Shown here piece by piece: positions 16,443-25,194 of a stretch of 64,000 nucleotides of DNA. The notes below the pieces were generated by a model, which worked only from the letters and a program-made list of their open reading frames with translations, was not told the DNA's origin and did not search any database. The position numbers and the translations under genes were made by a program. The first letter of the stretch is position 1, and each line of letters begins with the position of its first letter. The stretch comes from JAEXOD01 sp964652025 (GTDB lineage Bacteria; Bacteroidota; Ignavibacteria; Ignavibacteriales; Melioribacteraceae), in contig CAZYZX010000001.1 of the NCBI GenBank assembly GCA_964652025.1, positions 372,001 to 436,000 on the forward strand, in the 5' to 3' direction.

Positions 16443-16937
16443 TTATTTCTTAAAAATAGGGAGTCTTAATTCAGTCCATTTTTCAATGCCATCTGTATAA
16501 ACATAAACATTTTTAAAGCCTAAATTTTTTAGTTTTGTGGCAAGTTTTTTACTTAAGTCGCATTCATTAGCACTACAATAAGTAATATATATACCATTTT
16601 TATCTAAAAATTTAAGTAATGGGTTATTTGGGTTAAAATTAAACTCTGGTAAATTTATTGAATTATAAATATGTTTTTCAGAGTAATCCCAAGGGTCGCG
16701 AGCATCAATAAATAAAGCATCACCTTTATTAAAAAAATCTTTAGCTTCGTCTGAATTTAATAGTTTAATAAAATTTACTTTGTTATTATTTTTATTAAAA
16801 GAAAAGCTGTTATTATTATTTATTGAAATATAATTAGGCGAAATAATATTAAACTGATTTTTAATAAAATAAAATAATATAGCAATTGAAAAAGATATTA
16901 AAATAATAAATACAATTTTTTTGTAATTAACTTTCAT
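16443..16937 (-). CDS. Membrane-anchored rhodanese-like protein
   Basis: 164 residues: an N-terminal hydrophobic segment (about 8-26) as membrane anchor or uncleaved signal, a short linker rich in Asn, then one rhodanese domain. Family features are SDEAKDFF, FIDARDPWDYSEKHIYNSINLP, and the active-site loop beginning with Cys in YCSANECDLS; the domain ends in VYTDGIEKWTELRLP. The expected role is moving sulfane sulfur or sensing thiols on the periplasmic side. A second Cys five residues after the catalytic one could form a disulfide with it. It precedes the MauE/DoxX gene. The substrate is not known. Confidence 0.88.
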   Translation of the reverse strand: MKVNYKKIVFIILISFSIAILFYFIKNQFNIISPNYISINNNNSFSFNKNNNKVNFIKLLNSDEAKDFFNKGDALFIDARDPWDYSEKHIYNSINLPEFNFNPNNPLLKFLDKNGIYITYCSANECDLSKKLATKLKNLGFKNVYVYTDGIEKWTELRLPIFKK

Positions 16938-16990
16938 AAAAAAATAAATATTATTTAGAAAAATAAGAATAATATTAAAAAGTTACAATA

Positions 16991-18589
16991 TTAATCTACA
17001 TCAGATATGTATTCACAATCACTTGGAATTTCAGGTTTTACTAAAAGAACTTCCTCTTTTAATAAAGATACTTGACCAGGGTTCATACCTTTTCGCTTTA
17101 TAACATATTTCTTTAAAGTATAAAGAACAGGAACTGTACCAGCAGTTTTTGCTTTGCTATGGAAAGCTGTTATAGCTGCAGCTGATTTTAGAACGCTTTT
17201 GGGTATTGGTTCTTTTAGATTTTCGACTCTTAAAACTGCATGGCTTCCTGAAGTGCCTTTAACATGAAACCAAAAATCATTTTGTTTGGCAAATTTTGTT
17301 GTTAAAATGTCGTTATTATTGCTATCTTTTCCAACATAAAGTTTGTATTTACCTTGTATTAAGTAAGTCTTAAAATTAAATTTATCATTATCGGCTTGGC
17401 TTTTTTCATTATTCATAACAATTTTAAGTTCCTTGATAATTTTTTCTAATTCATCAATATTTTTTTTGGATAAATCCATATTTTTATATGCAATAATCTC
17501 ATTAAATCGCTTGTTTGTTTTTTGGAATAATTCTACAGATTTATTATAATTTATTTTTTCGCTTGCGGCTTTAGAAAAATAATATTCGGCATTTTTAATT
17601 AAGTTTAACTCGGGTTTTATTTCAATATTAATGTAATCATTTTTTTCATAAGAAAATACGGCTATTGTTTTATTGCCAATCTTTTTAATATCATAAAGGT
17701 TTGTTAAAATAAGGTTTCCATAATACCTGTAAAGCTCCTCTTTATTTCCTTGCTCTATCCTTAATTTAAGTTTATTTAGCTTATCACTTAATTTTTCAAG
17801 TTCAGAATTAATATATTTTTCAATAGTTTGTTTTAGTAATAAAGTTTTTTTTACTTTTATTGATAAACTAAAATAGTAAAGAATAGCATCGTTTACGCTA
17901 CTAAAAGTTTTTTCGTAACTAAATGAATTAGTAAAAGCTAAAGATTTTGGTAAAAACATTAATTTATTTGTGTTAGAATTTAATCCTACTAAAATTGCGT
18001 CTTTTTCTATTAAATTTATAATTTTATCTTTTTTTGGTGAAATATTATAAACATTAAAAAAGACGTTATATAAAAATTGAAAATCCTTAGTTTCAAAAAA
18101 TTCTTTGCTATTAGAAAAAATAGTTGATTGATTTAAGTTATAAAAAGTACATGTACTAATTAAATTTATTTTTTCATAAATAAACTCATTATCAGCTTTT
18201 TTAAATGTTTCCAAAAGTTCATCATTTTTAATCAAAACATTTGTTTTTGGCCCAGAAAAGAAAAAGTATAAAATACCTGTAGAAAGATTAAATTTAATAA
18301 TCCTATCAGATTGACAAATTTGAATATTAAGAATAGTAGCAGGCAAAAATTTTTGAAAAATATTAATCACATTTTTTTTAGCTTTTTTATGTTCTTTTTT
18401 TATATAAAAAATAGGGGAATTAGCAGAAGTGCTAAAAACAATATGCTTATCAGGATAATATATATCTCCGGAAACTTTGACTAAAAGATGGTCTTTTTCT
18501 TGAGAATAAGCTTCAAAAAAAGTTTTGCCTATAAGGTCAATAGAGATTTCGTTAGTTAATCGTTTTAAATATAAAAAGTTATTAAACAT
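16991..18589 (-). CDS. rqcH: NFACT-family ribosome quality-control factor (RqcH-like)
   Basis: A 532-residue protein of the NEMF/RqcH/FbpA family, which binds obstructed 50S subunits and adds C-terminal alanine tails to stalled peptides. The N-terminal NFACT-N domain keeps the Asp-Arg pair in CQSDRIIKFNLS (the DR motif known to matter in RqcH). A long coiled coil lies in the middle (about 255-400). The C-terminal NFACT-R domain has FWFHVKGTSGSHAVLRV. Length is a little under the Bacillus protein's roughly 570. No Shine-Dalgarno sequence is evident before the ATG at 18589. Older databases call this family fibronectin-binding. Confidence 0.88.
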   Translation of the reverse strand: MFNNFLYLKRLTNEISIDLIGKTFFEAYSQEKDHLLVKVSGDIYYPDKHIVFSTSANSPIFYIKKEHKKAKKNVINIFQKFLPATILNIQICQSDRIIKFNLSTGILYFFFSGPKTNVLIKNDELLETFKKADNEFIYEKINLISTCTFYNLNQSTIFSNSKEFFETKDFQFLYNVFFNVYNISPKKDKIINLIEKDAILVGLNSNTNKLMFLPKSLAFTNSFSYEKTFSSVNDAILYYFSLSIKVKKTLLLKQTIEKYINSELEKLSDKLNKLKLRIEQGNKEELYRYYGNLILTNLYDIKKIGNKTIAVFSYEKNDYINIEIKPELNLIKNAEYYFSKAASEKINYNKSVELFQKTNKRFNEIIAYKNMDLSKKNIDELEKIIKELKIVMNNEKSQADNDKFNFKTYLIQGKYKLYVGKDSNNNDILTTKFAKQNDFWFHVKGTSGSHAVLRVENLKEPIPKSVLKSAAAITAFHSKAKTAGTVPVLYTLKKYVIKRKGMNPGQVSLLKEEVLLVKPEIPSDCEYISDVD

Positions 18590-18598
18590 AGCTTAAGA

Positions 18599-18618
18599 GG
18601 GGAGTAAAAATACTCCCC
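18599..18618. terminator. Hairpin between nagB and rqcH
   Basis: GGGGAGTA (18599-18606) pairs perfectly with TACTCCCC (18611-18618) around an AAAA loop. It lies just after the nagB stop on the minus strand. There is no T run beyond the stem in that direction, so it may be a weak terminator or a processing hairpin rather than a classical rho-independent stop. Confidence 0.45.
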
Positions 18619-18624
18619 AAAAAT

Positions 18625-19437
18625 TTATATAACAATACTATGAGGGTCTAAATTAGGAGCTTCGATATCTTTAAAGTAATTTACTGTACCAACTTTAAGT
18701 TCAACAGTAGATGCATCATCACAAACAATAATACTTTTGGGATGAAGCTGCAAAGCGCTAACAGTCCACATATGGTTAACACCTTCTTCAACAACTTTAG
18801 CTAACGCACGAGCTTTAGAGTGTCCAGAAATAATAATCATTACTTCTTCGCTATCTAAAACAGTTTTAACGCCAACTGTTAAAGCAGTTCTTGGAACGGC
18901 ATTTATATCATTATTAAAAAATCTTGAATTTGCAATAATAGTATCCATAGTTAAAGTTTTAACTCTTGTTAAAGAGCCTAAAGAAGAGCCAGGTTCATTA
19001 AAAGCTATATGACCATCAGGACCAATTCCACCTAAAAACAAATTTATTCCACCAAGCTTTTTAATCTTTTTTTCATAGTTTTCGCACTCTTTGTGTAAAT
19101 CTTTAGCATTGCCATTAAGAATATTTACATTTTTTTTAGGGATATCAATATAATCAAAAAAATTAGACCACATAAAATAGTGGTAACTTTGTGGATGATC
19201 TTCAGGTAGACCAACATATTCATCCATATTAAAAGTTATAACATTTTGGAAAGAAACTTTACCTTCTTGATAAAGATTTACTAACTCCTTATAAACACCT
19301 AAGGGACTCGAACCGGTAGGTAATCCTAATTTAAATGGATTTTTAGGAGTTGGATCAAAATCATTAATTCTTTTTACAATATACCTAGCAGCCCATTGCG
19401 AAACCAAATCGTAATTACGTTGAATTATTAAACGCAT
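18625..19437 (-). CDS. nagB: Glucosamine-6-phosphate deaminase
   Basis: A 270-residue NagB that converts glucosamine 6-phosphate to fructose 6-phosphate and ammonia. Signatures are GLPTGSSPLGVYKEL (phosphate loop), NMDEYVGLPEDHPQSYHYFMW (catalytic Asp and lid) and GGIGPDGHIAFNEPGSS (catalytic His). Length matches the family at about 266. An AAGAGGT site precedes the ATG. It follows the GlmU-like gene after 23 bases, and nagA is on the other strand at 23987. Together they channel N-acetylglucosamine 6-phosphate into glycolysis. Confidence 0.96.
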   Translation of the reverse strand: MRLIIQRNYDLVSQWAARYIVKRINDFDPTPKNPFKLGLPTGSSPLGVYKELVNLYQEGKVSFQNVITFNMDEYVGLPEDHPQSYHYFMWSNFFDYIDIPKKNVNILNGNAKDLHKECENYEKKIKKLGGINLFLGGIGPDGHIAFNEPGSSLGSLTRVKTLTMDTIIANSRFFNNDINAVPRTALTVGVKTVLDSEEVMIIISGHSKARALAKVVEEGVNHMWTVSALQLHPKSIIVCDDASTVELKVGTVNYFKDIEAPNLDPHSIVI

Positions 19438-19460
19438 AAGAACCTCTTAAAATAAATTAA

Positions 19461-20723
19461 TTAATTTGGCATTCCTCGTTTTTTACGTTCATCACGTGTC
19501 AAGTCAAAAATTTTCTTTAAAAGTCTTTCCATACCTTCTGTTAAATGTATTTTCCTTCTAGACATTGCTCGCTTAGCAACTTCAATACATCTATCAATTG
19601 CATAAGTAGTAATTGCTTCTGGTCCACCCCAAGTAAAAGAGGGGAGATATTTTGGAGGGAAACCCCCACCAAAAACATTACAACCAACACCAACAACAGT
19701 ACCCGTATTAAACATTGTATTAATTGCAGTTTTTGCATGGTCACCCATAAGCAGCCCCATAAATTGAGAACCAGAATCAATTTGTTCATCATTTATAACA
19801 ACTTTAACGCTGCCATAATTATTTTTTAAGTCACTGTTATTTGTGTCTGCTCCAATATTAACCCACATTCCTAAATAAGAATGCCCTAAAAAGCCCCCAT
19901 GCTGTTTATTACTATGAGAGTGTATTATAGAGCTTTCAATCTCTCCTCCAACCTTGCATACTTCTCCAATGCTTGTATCTTCATAAATTTTTGCACCAGC
20001 TTTAACTAATGTTTTTTTACCTATTGAACAAGGACCTAAAAGATAGGAATTAGGATAAATTACAGCTTCTTCATCAATGTAAATTGGTCCTTCTTCTGCG
20101 TCTAAAACTGCGCCTGGTTTTATTTTAGCTCCTTTACCTATAAAAATATTATCAGGATTAATTAAATAGGCTCCTTCGTATATTTGTCCATTCAATTTGT
20201 TTTCAACGTTGCTTGTCAATCTAAAAAAGTCATCAGTAATAGCTTTTCCATTGTTGTTAATAATATCCCATGGGTAAGATATTAATTTAACGTCAACTTC
20301 TTCTCTAAATAAATCAGAAAAATCAGACAGTGTAAAAAGGTCATTCATAGCATGTTTAAGAATATCAAGCTTTGAACCACTTACTCTTGCAGCAACTATT
20401 TGGTCAGAGTTAACATACAAAATATCGTCACCATCTAGTTTTACTTTACTATAAAAAGAGGAATCTGCTAAAACGCGTCCATTAATAAATAAACAGGAGT
20501 CTCCAATAATTTCATTAATAAGAACATTTGGATTGCTTTCTCGCATTGTTTCTGCTAAATATCCTCTACAGTGTAAGCTATAGGGTACATTTGGATAGCT
20601 AAGCAGAATCTTTTCTCTTAAGGTTAATATACCACATCGTAAATCATATACCGGTCTGGTATAAACCAAAGGAAGCAAACGTTTAAAGTTAATGCCTTCA
20701 AAAATACAAATTGAATCTACCAT
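19461..20723 (-). CDS. GlmU-like putative sugar nucleotidyltransferase with left-handed beta-helix
   Basis: 420 residues. The N terminus (FEGINFKRLLPLVYTRPVYDLRCG) is typical of a Bacteroidota-type GlmU family. The second half is a left-handed beta-helix of hexapeptide repeats (for example IFIGKGAKIKPGAVLDAEEG, CSIGKKTLVKAG). A GlmU-like block GHSYLGMWVNIGADTNNSDLKNNYG follows, then GTVVGVGCNVFGGGFPP. It may join nucleotidyl and acetyl transfer on an amino sugar phosphate. The first domain lacks the classic GxGTRM loop of GlmU, so the nucleotidyl activity is uncertain. It sits with nagB, consistent with hexosamine metabolism. Confidence 0.85.
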   Translation of the reverse strand: MVDSICIFEGINFKRLLPLVYTRPVYDLRCGILTLREKILLSYPNVPYSLHCRGYLAETMRESNPNVLINEIIGDSCLFINGRVLADSSFYSKVKLDGDDILYVNSDQIVAARVSGSKLDILKHAMNDLFTLSDFSDLFREEVDVKLISYPWDIINNNGKAITDDFFRLTSNVENKLNGQIYEGAYLINPDNIFIGKGAKIKPGAVLDAEEGPIYIDEEAVIYPNSYLLGPCSIGKKTLVKAGAKIYEDTSIGEVCKVGGEIESSIIHSHSNKQHGGFLGHSYLGMWVNIGADTNNSDLKNNYGSVKVVINDEQIDSGSQFMGLLMGDHAKTAINTMFNTGTVVGVGCNVFGGGFPPKYLPSFTWGGPEAITTYAIDRCIEVAKRAMSRRKIHLTEGMERLLKKIFDLTRDERKKRGMPN

Positions 20724-20737
20724 TAAGATTTCCTATT

Positions 20738-22393
20738 TTATTTAGCATATGTGTTTAATACATTTTTTAACCATTTTAACATTACAAATATTAAAACAGC
20801 ACCTAATAGAGCTCCAAAAAAGTTAATTAAAAAGAAATATAGTTTATTATCAAAGCTAACCATTAATCCACTTAGAACGCCAGATAACTTATTACCTATA
20901 GAAGTGGATAAAAACCAACCACCCATCATTAAAGAAGTTAATCTAGCAGGACTTAATTTAGAAACCAAAGCTAAACCCATAGGGCTTAAGCATAACTCAC
21001 CAATAGTTATAATTCCATAAGAGGCAATAAGATATAGTGCACTGCTTTTAACTTCACCATTATTAGAAGTTATAACTGCAAGCATCATAACGGTAGTAGA
21101 TAAAGCAGTAATTAACATACCTAAGCCAATTTTAGCTGGAGTAGAAGGCTCTTTACCTTTTTTACGTAACATTCCAAAAAATCCAACTACAACTGGGGTA
21201 AGTATAACAACAAAAAATGGATTAACAGATTGGAAAATTTCAGTAGAAATTAATTTTAGGCTTTTACCTTTTTCAGGCCAGTTTTCTTTAGGTAAATTTT
21301 GGAAATAAGGCTCTACGTTAACTTCAATAATCTCTTTCCCATATTTATCTAAAATAGGTGCACCATGTGCATCTTTTTTAACAATTTTAACAGTATCTGG
21401 TTTAACAGTTTCTACTAATTTAAATACTTCTGCAACTCCTTCTACAGATTTTGGTATCTGTCTATCTGTGTAGCTTTTAGCCCATAAAGTTAATGCAGAC
21501 CCATTTTGATGGAAAATAGCCCAAAAAATTATTACAACGCTAAAAACAGCAAGTAGAGCGCCAATCGAGTCTTTATCAGCCTTAGTTCTTGCTCTATACC
21601 ATAAAGAACCATAAAAGAAAACAACTGGAATAGAAGCAAATAAAAATGCATCTGTAGAGTGAGAACCAATTAATGGATGACCAAATAAAAGTTGAGGTAT
21701 GAACCAGCCAATAAATCCAAATACACCAGCGGGCACAAAAATTGTAAATAATATTTTACTAATTGGCATATCTTCTGGATTTAATGGTTTCTTTACGTCT
21801 GCATGTGCTATGTGTTTTGTCCCAGCCCAAAACCAAATTAATCCTATAAACATTCCAACTCCAGCAGCAAAAAATGCCCACCCCCAACTGTAGTGATTTC
21901 TTAAATATGCTGCAACAAAATTACAAATAAAGGCACCAATATTTATACCCATGTAAAAGATGTTATATCCAGAATCTTTAAATGGTTTATATTGTAAATC
22001 GTTATAAAGATTACCAACAAGTGTAGAAATATTTGGTTTAAAGAATCCATTACCAACAATTATAAATAGTAAACTTATATAAAAAATAAAATTTTGGAAA
22101 AAAGCTAACCCTATATAGCCTAATCCCATAAAAATACCACCTAAAGTAATAGCTTTTCTGTAGCCTAAAATTCTATCTGCTAAAAGACCACCCAAAAACG
22201 GTGTTAAATATACCAAAGCTATATATGTTCCATAAATATCTGTAGCAGATAGTTCACTAAATCCCATTCCACCTTTGCTAATGGGGTCAATCATGTATAA
22301 AGTAAAAATGCCCAACATTAAATAAAAGCCAAATCTTTCCCACATTTCTGTAAAAAATAGTACTGGTAGTCCTTTTGGATGGTTTTTAAACAT
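20738..22393 (-). CDS. POT-family proton-dependent oligopeptide transporter
   Basis: A 551-residue major-facilitator transporter of the PTR2/POT family that imports di- and tripeptides with protons. Signatures are FFTEMWERFGFYLMLG in the first helix (the ExxERFxYY proton-coupling motif) and GNGFFKPNISTLVGNLY (PTR2 signature). About 14 membrane helices are predicted, with an extra hydrophilic stretch around residues 310-375. A strong AAGGAG lies at 22399-22404, 5 bases before the ATG. The gene is first in the long minus-strand run and diverges from the PASTA gene. Confidence 0.94.
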   Translation of the reverse strand: MFKNHPKGLPVLFFTEMWERFGFYLMLGIFTLYMIDPISKGGMGFSELSATDIYGTYIALVYLTPFLGGLLADRILGYRKAITLGGIFMGLGYIGLAFFQNFIFYISLLFIIVGNGFFKPNISTLVGNLYNDLQYKPFKDSGYNIFYMGINIGAFICNFVAAYLRNHYSWGWAFFAAGVGMFIGLIWFWAGTKHIAHADVKKPLNPEDMPISKILFTIFVPAGVFGFIGWFIPQLLFGHPLIGSHSTDAFLFASIPVVFFYGSLWYRARTKADKDSIGALLAVFSVVIIFWAIFHQNGSALTLWAKSYTDRQIPKSVEGVAEVFKLVETVKPDTVKIVKKDAHGAPILDKYGKEIIEVNVEPYFQNLPKENWPEKGKSLKLISTEIFQSVNPFFVVILTPVVVGFFGMLRKKGKEPSTPAKIGLGMLITALSTTVMMLAVITSNNGEVKSSALYLIASYGIITIGELCLSPMGLALVSKLSPARLTSLMMGGWFLSTSIGNKLSGVLSGLMVSFDNKLYFFLINFFGALLGAVLIFVMLKWLKNVLNTYAK

Positions 22394-22519
22394 AAGTTCT
22401 CCTTTCTTACTAAATTGATTACTTTAAAATAAAATATAACTAAATACTATTATATCACAAATTGTTTTTTTATATTTACAACTTAAATATAAAAAAAAAC
22501 ATTAATTTGTATATAAATT

Positions 22520-23314
22520 ATGTCAAATTTAAAATCTAAAATAACAAATTTTTGGGAAAATCATTCTTTTTTTAGAAGATTTACAAAATTTTTCATTGGC
22601 TTTATTATTTTTTTATTTGTGTTTGATAATGTTTTAATGCCATGGTATGTTTACGAAGAGGATGTAGAAGTACCAAATTTATTAAATAAAACAAAAACAG
22701 AAGCAGAAATTATACTTAGTGAACATGGATTAGGGTACTATATAGCTGGTATTCATAAAAGTGATTCTGTACCGCTAAATCACATCTTAAATCAAATACC
22801 TGAACCTAAAAGTATTGTAAAGAAAGGCAGAAAAATAGCAATTTATGTTAGTGGTGGTGAAAATTTGATAAAAATACCAGAACTAACGGGTAAAAAAAGT
22901 ATTGATGCACAACTATTATGTAATAAATTAGGATTGGTAATTTCTAGGATTGATACACTTGAATCATTAAATCCAAGAGGTACAGTAGTTCGCCAAAGTT
23001 TATCACCTAATACTGAAGTTACAAAAGGGACAAAATTAGTTATAACTATTAGTTCAGGTCCGCCCGAAGCTAATATTGTAGACACTGAAGAGATGCCAGA
23101 AAATCAAGATATGGTTACCAGAGTTCCAAATCTGTTTGGCTTATCATTTAATGAAGCTAAAAAAATGCTTGATGAAAGCAATTTATCTATTGGTAGAATA
23201 TCTAAAATTTCATCAGAAGATTTATTACCTAATACTGTTATGGATCAACATCCAGCTCCTGATAAAAAAGTTAAAAAGGGAAGTCCAGTTGATTTAGTTT
23301 TAGTAGGTTTATAA
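22520..23314 (+). CDS. PASTA-domain membrane protein
   Basis: 264 residues with a short basic cytoplasmic N terminus, one transmembrane helix (about 24-42) and three extracytoplasmic PASTA domains (about 47-115, 116-185 and 203-264). The repeats show typical motifs such as VEVPNLLNKTKTEAE, IKIPELTGKKSIDAQLL and TRVPNLFGLSFNEAKKML, and glycine turns such as KKGRKIAIYVSGG. PASTA domains bind peptidoglycan fragments or other proteins. There is no kinase or transpeptidase domain attached. The stop overlaps the rpe start (TAATG). Its function is not established. Confidence 0.9.
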   Translation: MSNLKSKITNFWENHSFFRRFTKFFIGFIIFLFVFDNVLMPWYVYEEDVEVPNLLNKTKTEAEIILSEHGLGYYIAGIHKSDSVPLNHILNQIPEPKSIVKKGRKIAIYVSGGENLIKIPELTGKKSIDAQLLCNKLGLVISRIDTLESLNPRGTVVRQSLSPNTEVTKGTKLVITISSGPPEANIVDTEEMPENQDMVTRVPNLFGLSFNEAKKMLDESNLSIGRISKISSEDLLPNTVMDQHPAPDKKVKKGSPVDLVLVGL

Positions 23315-23976
23315 TGTATAATAAAAAGTTTATTGCTCCTTCTATTTTATCAGCAGATTTTTTACATCTTTATGAACAAATTAAATTTTTAGAACAAGGT
23401 GGGGCTGATATAATACATTGTGATATAATGGATGGAAAGTTTGTACCAAATATTACTTTTGGACCAATGGTTGTTAAAGCTGTTCGTTCTATTACAGAAT
23501 TGCCTTTAGATGTTCATTTAATGATTAATAATCCTGAAAATTTTATAGATGAGTTTGTTGAAAGTGGTGCAAACTATATATCTATTCATTTTGAGGGAAA
23601 TAACCATTGTGATAGGTTAATTAATTATATAAAAAGCAAAAATGTTTTTGCGGGTATTGTTATTAATCCAGCTACTCCTGTATTATTTATAAAGGATTTA
23701 TTAAATATTGTAGACTTTGTTTTAGTTATGTCTGTTAACCCTGGATTTGGTGGACAAAGTTTTATAGATTATACAAAAAATAAAGTTACAGAGCTTGTTA
23801 ATATTAGAAACAGCATTAGTAATAAATTTCTTATTGAAATAGATGGTGGTGTTAGCTTAAGCAATATAAAAGAATTAAAAGATTTAGGAGTTGATATTTT
23901 TGTAGCAGGTTCATCAATATTTGGTACAAATGATATTGTATCAAGAATTAAAGAAATGAAAAATTTGATAAACTAA
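23314..23976 (+). CDS. rpe: Ribulose-phosphate 3-epimerase
   Basis: A 220-residue TIM barrel interconverting ribulose 5-phosphate and xylulose 5-phosphate. Motifs are APSILSADFLHL, HCDIMDGKFVPNITFGP (metal-binding His and Asp), DVHLMINNPE, MSVNPGFGGQSFI and EIDGGVSLSNI (catalytic Asp). Length is normal. Translation is coupled to the PASTA gene, a pairing common in this group of bacteria. Confidence 0.97.
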   Translation: MYNKKFIAPSILSADFLHLYEQIKFLEQGGADIIHCDIMDGKFVPNITFGPMVVKAVRSITELPLDVHLMINNPENFIDEFVESGANYISIHFEGNNHCDRLINYIKSKNVFAGIVINPATPVLFIKDLLNIVDFVLVMSVNPGFGGQSFIDYTKNKVTELVNIRNSISNKFLIEIDGGVSLSNIKELKDLGVDIFVAGSSIFGTNDIVSRIKEMKNLIN

Positions 23977-23986
23977 TGAGGATATT

Positions 23987-25147
23987 ATGAGTAAATTAGC
24001 ATTGATTGGTGGTAAAATTATTACTCCTTTTAGAATTGTTAATAATGGAGCAATATTAATTAAAGATGATAAGATATATGAAATTGGTAAAGTTAACGAG
24101 CTAACATTTAGTGAAGATACAGAAATAATTGATGTAAGTGGCAATATTATTGCACCAGGATTTGTAGATTTGTTAGTACATGGCGGTGCTGGTAGAGGAT
24201 TTAGTGATGAAGATGATGAAAGTATACAGATAATTAGTGATTACTTTTTAAGTCAAGGCTCTACTACTATGATGGCTAGTTTGCATGCAAAACCGAAAGA
24301 AAGGTTATTAAAAGATTTTGAAAGATTAGCAAACTATATTAAAATGCATCCTGATTCTAACATAAAAGGGATACATATGGAGGGACCTTATTTAAATCCA
24401 GAATACAAGGGAGCAATGAATGAGGACTATTTGTGGGAGCCATCTGTAGAAAGCTTTTTGGAAATGTATGAAGCTGCTAAAGGATATTTAAAGATTATGA
24501 CTATTGCTCCAGAGCTACCCGGTGCATTAGAAGTTATAAGAGAAGCTTCTTTTAGAGGAGTTATTTGTTCTATTGGACACTCTACAGCATCTTATGAACA
24601 AATTGTTAAAGCTATTGATAATGGTGCTACTCACGTAACACATATGTTTAATGCTATGAAACCTATGCACCACAGACATCCAAGCATAATAACTGCTGCA
24701 CTTTTACGCGATGAGCTAAAAATAGAACTTATTGCAGATACTTTTCATGTTCATCCAGCCATGATGGAATTATTACTTAAAGTAAAAACAGCTAAAAATA
24801 TTATATTAATAACTGACTCTATTAGAGCAGGTGGTATGCACGAAGGTGAGTATCATTTTTCTGACCAAAAAGTTTATTTAAAAGATAACATTGCTACGTT
24901 AGAAGATGGTACCTTAGCAGGTAGCACGTTAACTTTAAATAAAGCAGTTAAAAATCTATTAGATACAACAGAAATAAAAATTACAGATGCTTTTAGAATG
25001 GCTTCATTAAATGGAAGTAAAGTTATTAATGCTGGAAGAGGTATCTTAGCATCTGGTAAAATTGCAGATTTAGTAGTTTTGAATAATAACTTTGAAGTAA
25101 TTATGACTATAATTAGTGGTAAAATTAAATTTAAAAAGAATTTATAA
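23987..25147 (+). CDS. nagA: N-acetylglucosamine-6-phosphate deacetylase
   Basis: A 386-residue amidohydrolase releasing acetate from GlcNAc-6-phosphate. Metal and substrate motifs visible are LVHGGAGRGF, GIHMEGPYLNPEYKGA, CSIGHSTASYEQ, THMFNAMKPMHHRHP and ITDSIRAGG (catalytic Asp), with the C-terminal GRGILASGKIADLVVL typical of the superfamily. TGAGGA precedes the ATG. It supplies the substrate for nagB at 18625-19437. Gene order rpe-nagA-folP suggests shared transcription. Confidence 0.95.
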   Translation: MSKLALIGGKIITPFRIVNNGAILIKDDKIYEIGKVNELTFSEDTEIIDVSGNIIAPGFVDLLVHGGAGRGFSDEDDESIQIISDYFLSQGSTTMMASLHAKPKERLLKDFERLANYIKMHPDSNIKGIHMEGPYLNPEYKGAMNEDYLWEPSVESFLEMYEAAKGYLKIMTIAPELPGALEVIREASFRGVICSIGHSTASYEQIVKAIDNGATHVTHMFNAMKPMHHRHPSIITAALLRDELKIELIADTFHVHPAMMELLLKVKTAKNIILITDSIRAGGMHEGEYHFSDQKVYLKDNIATLEDGTLAGSTLTLNKAVKNLLDTTEIKITDAFRMASLNGSKVINAGRGILASGKIADLVVLNNNFEVIMTIISGKIKFKKNL

Positions 25148-25194
25148 CTTATTATATTATAATTAGTTTAATTAATTTATTTAAATTATTTTAT

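Noticed and set aside
19488..19500. CACGTG core that might be a parS site
   Set aside because: Its flanks do not form the parS palindrome (TGTTTCACGTGAAACA type), and it lies inside the GlmU-like gene. I found no other parS-like site near parAB.
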